Positions 1 through 6,842 of a stretch of DNA of 26,660 nt are shown piece after piece. The stretch comes from a virus: IMG/VR virus record IMGVR_UViG_3300025759_000585, positions 1 through 26,660 of that record; one strand, written 5' to 3'. The translations under genes were made by a program, and so were the position numbers. How positions within the stretch are numbered: the first letter of the stretch is position 1; each line of letters opens with the position of its first letter. The notes under the pieces were generated by a model. It was not told the DNA's origin. It was given only the letters and a program-made list of their open reading frames with translations, and made no database searches.

Positions 1-135
1 GGGTTTGAAAACATTGGACTCCTCAAAGGTCTGTAGAATTTCTCCACTGAACTTTTTAAGAAACAACGCATCCACATCTCCTGCGGAATTAATCTGACCT
101 ACACGACTGGGGTCTGTTATACCTTCTGCTGCCAT
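1..135 (-). CDS. major capsid protein, N-terminal part (gp10-like), cut by window edge
   Basis: Reading leftward from the ATG at 135 gives 45 codons, open to the window edge. The peptide begins MAAEGITDPSRVGQINSAGD and continues with DALFLKKFSGEILQTFEESNVF. Such a 'DALFLK-FSGE-L-F' N-terminus is typical of T7-like major capsid proteins, and the position after portal and scaffold matches T7 gene 10. An AGGAG sits about 10 bases upstream, one of the few clear Shine-Dalgarno sites in the window, which fits a highly expressed gene. The assignment rests on 45 residues plus gene order. Confidence 0.85.
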   Translation of the reverse strand, partial: MAAEGITDPSRVGQINSAGDVDALFLKKFSGEILQTFEESNVFKP

Positions 136-256
136 AATATATGATCTCCTATTTTAAGTTTATAATTGTGTATGTATTTGTTGTGACTTTCGTTATAACC
201 TTTGATCGAGATTGTCCACCGCAGTGGGTCTTGACATTAGTCGTACTAATTGTCGT
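136..256. other. intergenic leader upstream of the capsid gene
   Basis: This 121-base gap is the longest untranslated stretch in the structural region and lies directly before the major capsid gene, where T7 carries its strongest late promoter (phi10). It holds the capsid ribosome site and one T7-promoter-like string (separate entry). I found no ORF in it and only a weak 4-bp hairpin. Confidence 0.5.
232..248 (-). promoter_or_regulatory. candidate phage RNA polymerase promoter before the capsid gene
   Basis: The minus strand reads TAGTACGACTAATGTCA about 100 bases before the capsid ATG. Its first 12 bases match the T7 class III promoter start TAATACGACTCA at 10 positions; the later half does not match. 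Position mirrors T7 phi10. It is a single occurrence, I found no second copy on this strand, and this polymerase's specificity is unknown, so the call is weak. Confidence 0.25.
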
Positions 257-361
257 TTAAAGTAAATTAAGTATTATAATTCCACCTAAACACAGAACAG
301 TCAAGACAATAGCTTTTTCCTTCTGTGTAAGTAAGTTATAAAATTTTATTAGTTTATTCAT
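257..361 (-). CDS. 34-aa single-span membrane microprotein
   Basis: A short ORF starting MNKLIKFYNLLTQKEKA and ending in a hydrophobic stretch (about residues 17-34, VLTVLCLGGIIILNLL). Its ATG overlaps the TGA of the upstream lipoprotein gene in an ATGA arrangement (358-361), so translation is probably coupled to it. Layout is a short basic cytoplasmic end followed by one transmembrane helix ending almost at the C-terminus. Pairing with a spanin-like lipoprotein suggests a lysis or envelope role, for example a holin or antiholin-like partner. That is inference from topology and context; no family is recognised. Confidence 0.5.
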   Translation of the reverse strand: MNKLIKFYNLLTQKEKAIVLTVLCLGGIIILNLL

Positions 362-774
362 TTGTTTTGTGCTTTATTGTGAACATAGCGAGTGTATATC
401 AACGGAACTACATTCCAAAGGATAACACCAATAAGACAGAGTTTCAAGAACCCATATATCTCATCTAACATAGAATCAAAGAATCCATTATCCATCTCTT
501 CAGTTAGTTGTTGTTGTACGAGTTTCTGTACATCTCCTTCAGTGATAGCTTTTACTTTGTTAGCTAATCCCTTGTTCTCCTCCATTAATTTAGCACCCTC
601 TCCTATCCCCCATCCAAGAGCAGCACCACCAGCAGCAGGACCAGGACCACCTAAAGCACCTACAGTTGCTCCTCCTACACTTCCTGCTAACGGATAAAAA
701 GAAGCCTTGGAACATCCACCTAAAAGAACCAGAACCAACACTGGCAAGAAAAAAGATGGAGTCCAAGGCTTCAT
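358..774 (-). CDS. lipoprotein with C-terminal membrane span, u-spanin-like
   Basis: 138 residues. Residues 1-20 form a signal sequence ending in lipobox LLGGC (Cys21), predicting outer-membrane lipidation. Residues about 28-57 are a Gly/Ala-rich glycine-zipper stretch. Residues 60-105 look helical and charged. Residues about 109-128 form a second hydrophobic span, followed by a short basic tail. An N-terminal lipoprotein anchor plus a C-terminal inner-membrane helix is the topology of unimolecular spanins such as T1 gp11 (131 aa), which fuse inner and outer membranes at lysis. The position between scaffold and capsid genes is unusual for a lysis gene, and T7 itself has nothing like it there. 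A structural or superinfection role is also possible. The next ORF overlaps by ATGA. Confidence 0.6.
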   Translation of the reverse strand: MKPWTPSFFLPVLVLVLLGGCSKASFYPLAGSVGGATVGALGGPGPAAGGAALGWGIGEGAKLMEENKGLANKVKAITEGDVQKLVQQQLTEEMDNGFFDSMLDEIYGFLKLCLIGVILWNVVPLIYTRYVHNKAQNK

Positions 775-797
775 ATATATGAACCTACCAAATAAAA

Positions 798-1577
798 CTA
801 TAGGTAATTGTGACTTACTGCGATGCGTCTGTCAATCTCTTCGTGATAACTTTTGTCACCACTCTTGTATCGAGGATCAGACATTGCACGAGCAAGTTCT
901 TGATTAGATTTAAAAGGCATTGTAGATGAACCATTTACAGCACCTTGTACAAGCTTAGGACTAACTCCATTCTCTGCTTTAAATTGTGCGTATAATCCTT
1001 TGGCAGCAAGTTTAGCTTGTTCGACACTACCGTTTTGTACGATGTCATCAAAAGTATTTACCTCTTCAGGGGATAAGTTATTAGCTGCCCACTCTGCCAT
1101 TTGATCCCAATTACCATCAGCTACAGCTTTAATACTACCTTCTTCACTTTGTTGAAGTGCTTGTTGACCAGCAGCGTAGCTATCTACTAACTCTTTTGGT
1201 AACCCAACCTCAGCAAGATTCTTATAGGTCTCTTCAGATATAACACCGTCATTCTCAAAGAACTCTTTACTAGCTTCAGCAATAACAGTATTAGTATTCG
1301 TATCTTCTGTTGAATCGTCCTCTTGTTGTTCATCGCTTTGCTCCTCTTCTGATTGTTGTTCTTCACCTTCAGCCCCTGCTCCCATTTTCTTTTCAAGTTC
1401 ACCATAGGCATTAGCCATGTCTTCAGGACTCTTGAATTTCTCAGGTAACCAATCAGGTCTATCCTCTTGCGTTTCTGTTGTTTGTTCTTCAGATACTGCA
1501 TCAACAGCTTCCTCTGACTCTGGGTCAATCTCCTGTGGTGCTCTCTCATTTATCTCTACTCGGTGTAATTCAGCCAT
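798..1577 (-). CDS. capsid assembly scaffold protein (gp9-like)
   Basis: 259 residues, strongly acidic in the first third (Glu/Gln-rich, about residues 10-95), then helical. It contains DWLPEKFKSPEDMANAYGEL near residues 42-61, a motif typical of T7-like scaffolds ('P-KF-S-E-L--AY-ELE'). Scaffolds direct prohead assembly and then leave the capsid. It lies 2 bases after the portal gene and upstream of the capsid gene, the T7 order 8-9-10. A purine-rich AGAAGAG precedes the ATG. The C-terminus is basic and polar, as expected for the capsid-binding end of scaffolds. Confidence 0.88.
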   Translation of the reverse strand: MAELHRVEINERAPQEIDPESEEAVDAVSEEQTTETQEDRPDWLPEKFKSPEDMANAYGELEKKMGAGAEGEEQQSEEEQSDEQQEDDSTEDTNTNTVIAEASKEFFENDGVISEETYKNLAEVGLPKELVDSYAAGQQALQQSEEGSIKAVADGNWDQMAEWAANNLSPEEVNTFDDIVQNGSVEQAKLAAKGLYAQFKAENGVSPKLVQGAVNGSSTMPFKSNQELARAMSDPRYKSGDKSYHEEIDRRIAVSHNYL

Positions 1578-1579
1578 GT

Positions 1580-3142
1580 CTACTCTTCTTGTGGTTGTTG
1601 TTGTTGACTACTCATGTACTGCTCTTGTGCAGCATTGATAGCAGGTGCTACAGCAGGTTGACCTAACTTCATCATCATCTCTTGTTGTTGGGCTTGCTGC
1701 ATAGCTTGTTGAATTTCTTCTTCTGTCTTGATCAATCCTTCAGTCTCAATACCTAACGCTGTGGCTCTTCTTTTGAAGTAGTCAGATACATTAACATATT
1801 CTGCAACTGCTTGTGGACCAACGATCTGATTAGCACCTGCAAGGAATAGATCAAGCTTCTGTAAATCATTACCTCGTCCCAGTGCTTCAACACCAGTAAC
1901 AATAGTAGGTTTAACAATGTCTTTAGGTAACTTAGGAAGTCTTCCTTCTTTGCCCATCCTTGTCATTAACCTAGTAACGACAGGCATTTGAAACTCTTGT
2001 GACAATAAAGAATACAGTCCACCAAGTGCAGCTTCCAACTCTTGAGATAACATTCTTATCTCCTCTGCTGTTACTCGTTCTGCATCTCTGACTACACCAC
2101 TGTTCAATAGGAATGCCTGTGACAATCTATCACTTATTCCATTCATTACTCCTTGTGCAGTACGGAAGTCATTAAACTTATTAAGTTGTAAAACAGATAC
2201 ATCTCCGTCACTACCTTGTACGATTGCACCATTGGGAGATTCAGATAAAGTCTTAGCTCTAGTTGTACCGTTAGGATTAACCATGAACAATACCTTAGCT
2301 GCTGCTGCACTACCTTCGACTATCGCTTTTGTTAATGACTCTAAAGATTTAAGATCACCAATGTATTCCTCTACAAATCCACGACCATAATCTTCACCGT
2401 CTATCCTGGTATATCTAAGAGGTAGGAACGGAGTCTTATCGATAGGATACCTACCCTTTGACTCTTCAATAACAATTCCTTTTACATCTTGTTGTACTAC
2501 AAATTCATTACCTTCTCTAATTACAGAGGTGTACAGGTCACAACTATTCTCTTTTTCTTGACGATATACCTCTTCTCTTACAGACTCAGGTAACATCATC
2601 GGAGCAACAGTTTCTTTAATAGCTATGTGTGTTACATTACCCATTGGGTCTCTTTTTACACAGTACCTATCAAGTCTGAATACTCTCATCCCACCGTCAT
2701 CAGGTAAGTATAACAAAGTATTACCAGTGACCAATAGATTCTTTAACGCTTCAAATACTCCTACTCTAAATGCTTCTACTTCTACTTCTTGAGATACACT
2801 TCGTTCTACATCTGCTAGTGCTTTCTCTAAGTCAGATCGTAATTGCTCTCCTCCCTCTGGTCCTAACTCCTGCTTTGCTTTATCTAATTCATACCTGTCA
2901 ATAACAAGACGAAAGAATGGTGCGTTAGGTGGTAACAGTGCTAACAATAATTTAGAAGCTAGGTTGTTAACTCCTCTAGCTCCCACTCCTTGATATGGTG
3001 TATAGTATTTAGTAGCGTGACTATGACCATCAGGAGGCATTATGTAAGGTATTGTTAACTCAGATGAGGTTCTCCCTCTATCCAAGAAAGACCACCTTTG
3101 GTTCTCTAAAGAGTTGTATAGACCTTGTGCTGTTTCTTGCAT
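1580..3142 (-). CDS. portal / head-tail connector protein (gp8-like)
   Basis: 520 residues, close to T7 gp8 (536). The N-terminal half has the family signature: RTSSELTIPYIMPPDG (about residues 24-39), then YTPYQGVGARGVNNLASKLLLALLPPNAPFFRL. Residues 310-380 carry the 'SDRLSQAFLLNSGVVRDAERVTAEEIR' type segment seen in T7-like connectors. The C-terminus is Gln/Met-rich and low-complexity. The portal is the dodecameric ring at the capsid vertex through which DNA is packaged and ejected. The gene starts one base after the upstream 75-aa gene and ends 2 bases before scaffold, so these genes form one tight late operon. Confidence 0.95.
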   Translation of the reverse strand: MQETAQGLYNSLENQRWSFLDRGRTSSELTIPYIMPPDGHSHATKYYTPYQGVGARGVNNLASKLLLALLPPNAPFFRLVIDRYELDKAKQELGPEGGEQLRSDLEKALADVERSVSQEVEVEAFRVGVFEALKNLLVTGNTLLYLPDDGGMRVFRLDRYCVKRDPMGNVTHIAIKETVAPMMLPESVREEVYRQEKENSCDLYTSVIREGNEFVVQQDVKGIVIEESKGRYPIDKTPFLPLRYTRIDGEDYGRGFVEEYIGDLKSLESLTKAIVEGSAAAAKVLFMVNPNGTTRAKTLSESPNGAIVQGSDGDVSVLQLNKFNDFRTAQGVMNGISDRLSQAFLLNSGVVRDAERVTAEEIRMLSQELEAALGGLYSLLSQEFQMPVVTRLMTRMGKEGRLPKLPKDIVKPTIVTGVEALGRGNDLQKLDLFLAGANQIVGPQAVAEYVNVSDYFKRRATALGIETEGLIKTEEEIQQAMQQAQQQEMMMKLGQPAVAPAINAAQEQYMSSQQQQPQEE

Positions 3143-3143
3143 A

Positions 3144-3371
3144 TTACTCAGGGACAGGTGGTGACCATTCGTCAGTCGCTAGAATAGCTAATATTTCAGA
3201 GTGGGAATAAATTGTTTTGCCTTCAAGAAAACTAGGAACATCCCCTTCAAACTTCACGAAGAATTTAGTACCATCGACTGAGTATCTAAGAGTGTCAGAA
3301 GAAGTTTGAAGTACTTGATCGAAGTCTACGCTGGATACCTCGGAGGAATTTATTATACAGTATGTTCTCAT
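3144..3371 (-). CDS. 75-aa protein, paralogue of the 77-aa gene at 4211-4444
   Basis: Small acidic protein that lines up end to end with the product of 4211-4444: both carry SSEVSSVDF or SDEVSSVDF, then RYSVD, FVKF, PSFL-GKT, SHSEIL or THSEIL and LATDEW, and end in a Pro/Glu tail. I recognise the type from marine T7-like phage structural regions but know no function. It directly follows a LamG gene, as its paralogue does, so it probably works with that protein as a virion component or assembly partner. One base separates its stop codon from the portal start. Confidence 0.8.
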   Translation of the reverse strand: MRTYCIINSSEVSSVDFDQVLQTSSDTLRYSVDGTKFFVKFEGDVPSFLEGKTIYSHSEILAILATDEWSPPVPE

Positions 3372-3380
3372 CGTCTTAAA

Positions 3381-4208
3381 TTACGGGGTATTGTTTTGGT
3401 AAGCAGGGCTAGAAACCATAGTTATATTGTTATTAAAGGCACTCATGTCATAGATAGTCGTACCGCTGTTCGCTTCCGTTCCGTCACCCATTCTCCACCA
3501 CGCTTTAGGGTTGAAACTTAGTAGGTTACTAGGTGTGCCGCTATTATAAATCGTACTGATATTGGATGACTGATCGGAGTCCCAAACGGCTACTTCGTCT
3601 ATGTTGCCTGTGAAGAAATTCCCAGCAGACGTTCTTACATGAGAACCGATATTAGTTGAAGTTAAGTTAGTAAGATCACCATACCAAGTACCATCATTAT
3701 TACTATTTGTGAGAGTCTCTGCTGACCCGTCTACATACAAACTGTAAGCAGCTCCGTCAGATACAGCTACTACATGATGCCAATTCCCATCGTTAATAGT
3801 GGTTGATCCATCGGCAGTTTTTACAGTCCCCATACTTTCTCTAAATGTAATCCTTAATTTATTATTGTAGACTGCCATCCAACCCCAAGTACCTCCCACT
3901 GAAGTGTCTGCTGTGGAGACGATAGCTTGGTATGCTGTGCTTGTTGTTTTTATCCAAGCAGAAATTGTACCACTATTGGCTGAAGGAGTGACAACAGAAC
4001 CAGCATCCAATCGATCATCTGTACCGTCAAAGTTTAATGAGTAATCGTTAATGCCTGACCATCCTGACGCAACATCACTGACGAAACCTCGCCAATTTGC
4101 ACCGTCATAGATGATGTAGTTCTGTGTGTCCGTTTCAAAGTAAGCATCTCCTGTCGAGGGTGAACCTGGACGAGTTGATGAAGTGATTGATGGAATTGTA
4201 GTTGGCAT
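3381..4208 (-). CDS. LamG / concanavalin-like domain protein, second copy
   Basis: 275 residues. The N-terminus (PGSPSTGDAYFETDTQNYIIYDGANW) is a tail-fibre-like head motif used for virion attachment. Residues about 55-215 form a LamG/concanavalin-type jelly roll: YSLNFDGTDDRLDAG, ISAWIKTTS, NWHHVVAVSDGAAYSLYVDG, and GNIDEVAVWDSDQSS. The C-terminus has WWRMGDG and matches the C-terminus of the larger protein at 4449-5843. Such domains bind carbohydrate or glycoprotein, so I infer a virion-surface adhesin. There is no signal peptide. It lacks the approximately 200-residue N-terminal extension of its paralogue. Confidence 0.82.
   Translation of the reverse strand: MPTTIPSITSSTRPGSPSTGDAYFETDTQNYIIYDGANWRGFVSDVASGWSGINDYSLNFDGTDDRLDAGSVVTPSANSGTISAWIKTTSTAYQAIVSTADTSVGGTWGWMAVYNNKLRITFRESMGTVKTADGSTTINDGNWHHVVAVSDGAAYSLYVDGSAETLTNSNNDGTWYGDLTNLTSTNIGSHVRTSAGNFFTGNIDEVAVWDSDQSSNISTIYNSGTPSNLLSFNPKAWWRMGDGTEANSGTTIYDMSAFNNNITMVSSPAYQNNTP
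3418..3436 (-). repeat. 19-bp exact repeat, copy inside the LamG gene
   Basis: The minus strand reads TTAATAACAATATAACTAT here, within the codons for the last residues of the LamG protein. The identical 19-mer occurs at 6174-6192 in an intergenic leader. A promoter, a recombination scar or chance in AT-rich DNA are all possible. Confidence 0.55.
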
Positions 4209-4210
4209 AA

Positions 4211-4444
4211 TTAAATGGGTTCGTCAGGTGTCCACTCATCCGTTGCTAATACATTTAGAATTTCAGAGTGTGTGTATTGTGTTTTACCGTCTAGAAAAGA
4301 TGGTGTTGAGTCTGAATCGAACTTAACAAAAGTCTGACTATTATCGACGGAGTATCTCATGGTATCTGCACTTGTCTCTTCGACTTGGCTAAAATCCACG
4401 GAACTAACTTCGTCCGAATCTATTATTACATATTTTCTACTCAT
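4211..4444 (-). CDS. 77-aa protein, paralogue of the 75-aa gene at 3144-3371
   Basis: Small acidic protein starting MSRKYVIIDSDEVSSVDFSQ. It shares about half its residues with the 75-aa product, including VSSVDF, DTMRYSVD or DTLRYSVD, FVKF, PSFL-GKT, HSEIL and LATDEW. It lies between the two LamG genes, 4 bases after the first and 2 bases before the second. The repeated pairing with a LamG gene argues for a joint role, perhaps chaperone, linker or co-assembling subunit; this is inference. No Shine-Dalgarno site is visible. Confidence 0.8.
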   Translation of the reverse strand: MSRKYVIIDSDEVSSVDFSQVEETSADTMRYSVDNSQTFVKFDSDSTPSFLDGKTQYTHSEILNVLATDEWTPDEPI

Positions 4445-4448
4445 AATT

Positions 4449-5843
4449 TTAAGATGGTACTGTTGTTGAGAAGGTTGCTCCGTTAGTTAGCGTGCCGTTA
4501 TTACCTCCGCTACCTTGGTCTGTTATAGTTGTACCTGAGCCTGAGTTATTGTCTCCCATTCTCCACCAACCGACAGGGCTGAAAGTCTTTAGATCACCAG
4601 GTACACCATTAGTTCCCCCACTTCCTCCGTTTGCTTCACCTTTATAAATGTTAGTAACTTGAGACGCAGATAATGCTGTGTTAAAAACAGCTACTTCGTC
4701 TATTAAACCATCGAAATGTGCTGAATCGTTGGTCGCACTACCAAACCTTAAATTTCCATTTGCTGTGTTGGTTGTTGTGGTTGGTGCTGTAGTCGAGTCT
4801 ACTAATGAACCGTCCACATACAATGCGAGTATTCCCCCCGATGCTGTGCAAGTGATAGCATAATGATGCCAATTCGTGTCCGTTATTCCGTTAGCTACTA
4901 TAATGTCCGTATTCACGCTATCCGCTGAAAACAACACTCTTAAATCTTTACTACTGCCTGTTACACTTCGATTGTCGTAAAACAAATATAAGCCGTAGGA
5001 ACTGGAGGTGTAGTTGTTACTTACAAATCCTTGCAAAGCATTGGCGTTAACATTATCAACTTTTAACCAGACGCTCACAGTGAACACACAACTCTGCTGA
5101 ATAAAATCAAACTTATCGGGAGTTTCAATGTAGTCATCACTGCCGTCAAGTGAAACTGAATAACTGTTGAATGGCGTGTCATTAAAAATCAGCCAAGCAG
5201 TTCCGTTATAAATATAAAAATCACCTGTGTCCGTACCAAATGCGATGTTAACTTCGTCCGTTGGATTAGTTGGTGTACTAGCTAAAATGTTTGCTTCGGT
5301 ATTTCGAGTGGTGACATTGAATATGGCGATTGTATCTAACACAGTACCTGTAGCGTTAGCTGTAGTAAATGTATTAGAACTAACACTAACTGTCTTACCA
5401 CTTTGTACTGAAGAAGCGTTAGTTAAATCAAAAGTAATAACAGTATCTGAACCTGTAGGTAGACTCTGCCCACCTGCTACTGTTAAAACTAAAGTACCTG
5501 TTGACTGTGTCCATGAACCACTTGACCCAAAGATTGCAGCTCCTGCTCCACCTACTGTTAACGAAGCATTGTTAGCTGTTTGAGTCCCTTGCATTCCTGT
5601 TAAAGTCAAAGTACCACCAGCTGCTATTGCCACTGAAGGTTGGACTGTAAAGGTTATTGTATCAGCTGAACCTATAGCGTTAGTGTCTGTATCTGCTACC
5701 GTTAAAGTAGTGAATGTATTAGCAGGAGCTACAGCTGTAGAATCAAACCCATACAAAGCACCAAAGATAGGTCTTAGTAAATTAGACGGTTTAGACCTTA
5801 GCTCACTCGGTTTATCGAGTTGCTCTGTAAAGATCAAAGACAT
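4449..5843 (-). CDS. large LamG / concanavalin-like domain protein, first copy
   Basis: 464 residues. The start (MSLIFTEQLDKPSELRSKPS) looks like a virion-anchoring segment. Residues about 40-170 are Thr/Ser/Gly/Ala-rich and beta-like, with ITFTVQP and VITFDL repeats resembling Ig-like stalk domains. Residues about 205-220 repeat the FGTDTGDFYIYNGTAW attachment motif. Residues 228-400 are a LamG fold: YSVSLDGSDDYIETP, FTVSVWLKVDN, NWHHYAITCTASG, LALYVDGSLVDS and DGLIDEVAVFNTALSA. It ends with a WWRMGDN domain shared with 3381-4208. Probable surface adhesin or head fibre binding host glycans. Its Asn/Thr/Gly richness is unlike the replication genes. Confidence 0.85.
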   Translation of the reverse strand: MSLIFTEQLDKPSELRSKPSNLLRPIFGALYGFDSTAVAPANTFTTLTVADTDTNAIGSADTITFTVQPSVAIAAGGTLTLTGMQGTQTANNASLTVGGAGAAIFGSSGSWTQSTGTLVLTVAGGQSLPTGSDTVITFDLTNASSVQSGKTVSVSSNTFTTANATGTVLDTIAIFNVTTRNTEANILASTPTNPTDEVNIAFGTDTGDFYIYNGTAWLIFNDTPFNSYSVSLDGSDDYIETPDKFDFIQQSCVFTVSVWLKVDNVNANALQGFVSNNYTSSSYGLYLFYDNRSVTGSSKDLRVLFSADSVNTDIIVANGITDTNWHHYAITCTASGGILALYVDGSLVDSTTAPTTTTNTANGNLRFGSATNDSAHFDGLIDEVAVFNTALSASQVTNIYKGEANGGSGGTNGVPGDLKTFSPVGWWRMGDNNSGSGTTITDQGSGGNNGTLTNGATFSTTVPS

Positions 5844-5847
5844 CTAA

Positions 5848-6165
5848 TTAAAGAGAGTCAGTAGAACCTGTTGCGTATACGCTGTAAGTACCGTCAGTTC
5901 TAGCTGATAGGTTACCTCTTATTTGTTCGTAGTGTCCGTGATCGTCTCTGACCATTACAGCACCGTTAGCTGTTACATCTTCAGAGTGAATGACATACCA
6001 AGCACCACCGATGTAGGCTTCTATGTCTACCGTACCTCCTGAAGTTACTGATGAAGAAGCGATTACAAAGGTCCAACCCTTAGAACGCTCTACTGAGAAT
6101 GAACTGCCAGCCCCTGTCGCTGTGACAGATGATAGCAAAGTCTTTTTTGAGAGTGTGCGAAGCAT
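5848..6165 (-). CDS. putative virion structural protein, beta-rich
   Basis: 105 residues, no family recognised with certainty. Composition is Ser/Thr/Gly/Val-rich with alternating hydrophobic residues (WTFVIASSSVTSGGTVDIEA, then GGAWYVIHSEDVTANGAVMV), indicating a small beta-sandwich. There is no signal peptide or membrane span. It is 4 bases upstream of the large LamG gene in the same operon, so a decoration protein, fibre adaptor or head-fibre subunit is the likeliest role. The leader is AT-only with no Shine-Dalgarno site and contains a copy of the 19-bp repeat. Confidence 0.65.
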   Translation of the reverse strand: MLRTLSKKTLLSSVTATGAGSSFSVERSKGWTFVIASSSVTSGGTVDIEAYIGGAWYVIHSEDVTANGAVMVRDDHGHYEQIRGNLSARTDGTYSVYATGSTDSL

Positions 6166-6173
6166 GATATTAT

Positions 6174-6192
6174 ATAGTTATATTGTTATTAA
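6174..6192 (-). repeat. 19-bp exact repeat, intergenic copy
   Basis: TTAATAACAATATAACTAT on the minus strand, overlapping the stop codon of the gp7.3-like gene and ending 9 bases before the next ATG. It is identical to 3418-3436. Its site just upstream of a start codon makes it a candidate late regulatory element or phage promoter, but the other copy is inside a coding region. Confidence 0.5.
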
Positions 6193-6395
6193 GAAGACAT
6201 GTTAACACCAGTACCACCTGACATCCCACCTATTGTAGGTCTAGCTGAACGCTTTAACTGAGCTTGTGCTCCTCTCCTCTTCTTCTTAGGCTGCGTTTGT
6301 CTAACAGTCTTAGGTGCTTCAGCAACAGGTGGCGGTGGTGGGGGTGGTGCTGGAGGTGGAGGAGGAGGAGGAATATCTGGTGTTGACATGCACAT
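6189..6395 (-). CDS. proline-rich small protein, gp7.3-like tail assembly candidate
   Basis: 68 residues: an N-terminal run of prolines (about residues 8-23), a basic middle (KKKRRGAQAQLKRSARP) and a Gly-rich end (IGGMSGGTGVNM). T7 gp7.3, also encoded just before the portal region, ends with a similar pattern of a KK-R-G stretch, L--AR, then a Gly run with I/V-N. Proline-rich proteins of this layout are common upstream of portal genes in marine T7-like phages. I infer a virion or tail assembly role. The start could be 6395 or the second ATG at 6389; neither has a ribosome site. Low complexity makes homology calls fragile. Confidence 0.6.
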   Translation of the reverse strand: MCMSTPDIPPPPPPPAPPPPPPPVAEAPKTVRQTQPKKKRRGAQAQLKRSARPTIGGMSGGTGVNMSS

Positions 6396-6397
6396 GG

Positions 6398-6601
6398 TCA
6401 GTCTTTTGTTATGATGTTTTGTTGAAGCTGTTCGTTATAAGTTTGTCTAAGGAATCTAATTACAGACACTTGTCCACTCTTAAACCAAACATCTTTTTCT
6501 GTGTTCGTCAAGTCAGGACATTTATCAGGGAATAGTTTCTCTAGTCTGTTAACTAAAGTTTCACTTATAGCTGGCAGTAGTATCTCTTCTTCGTTATTCA
6601 T
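6398..6601 (-). CDS. conserved small phage protein, function unknown
   Basis: 67 residues, acidic, no membrane span. The core LVNRLEKLFPDKCPDL, followed by WFKSGQVSVIRFLRQ, resembles a small protein found in many T7-like phages ('LE--FP-RCP-L-----E-W---GQ--V--FL'). I know no function. The start overlaps the end of the upstream gene by 8 bases, and the stop lies 2 bases before the proline-rich gene. Position at the boundary of the DNA-metabolism and morphogenesis genes gives no firm clue. Confidence 0.75.
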   Translation of the reverse strand: MNNEEEILLPAISETLVNRLEKLFPDKCPDLTNTEKDVWFKSGQVSVIRFLRQTYNEQLQQNIITKD

Positions 6602-6842
6602 TAGCGTCTGTGTTAGTCCATATAAATATTGGTGTCATCTCTCCTACATAAGCACATCCAATATTAAAGTCAAAGTATTCTATTGCTTCTTCCATTGTCT
6701 TGTTATCAGGTTCTTGCATCATCTTCTCTAACATAAGTTCTATAGCATATACAAACTTACCTTGTGCATAATCAACACCTATAATAGCTTCATCAAATCC
6801 ATCAGCTTTTAAAGGTTCGTCTTCTTTTATAGGTGCAATCAT
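6594..6842 (-). CDS. conserved small phage protein, function unknown
   Basis: 82 residues, acidic. The motif DEPLKADGFDEAIIGVDYAQ near the start and MEEAIEYFDFNIGCAYVGEMTPIF near the end are familiar from marine T7-like phages, where the family is widespread but uncharacterised. It starts inside the end of the DUF5664 gene (ATG overlap at 6839-6842) and has a genuine AGGAG about 13 bases upstream. It ends within the start of the 67-aa gene. There is no catalytic motif I can point to. Confidence 0.78.
   Translation of the reverse strand: MIAPIKEDEPLKADGFDEAIIGVDYAQGKFVYAIELMLEKMMQEPDNKTMEEAIEYFDFNIGCAYVGEMTPIFIWTNTDANE

Noticed and set aside
216-227. Short hairpin CCAC-CGCA-GTGG before the capsid gene as a terminator
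   Set aside because: Only four pairs in the minus-strand RNA and no T-run; terminating just before the capsid gene would also make little sense.
1187-1549. 120-codon minus-strand frame inside the scaffold gene
   Set aside because: Out-of-frame with scaffold; the Lys/Arg/Leu-rich product arises from the Glu/Gln-rich codons of scaffold, and no start signal is visible.
5227-5583. Plus-strand 118-codon frame opposite the large LamG gene
   Set aside because: A shadow of the Thr/Ala/Val-repeat coding sequence on the minus strand; no leader and no family resemblance.
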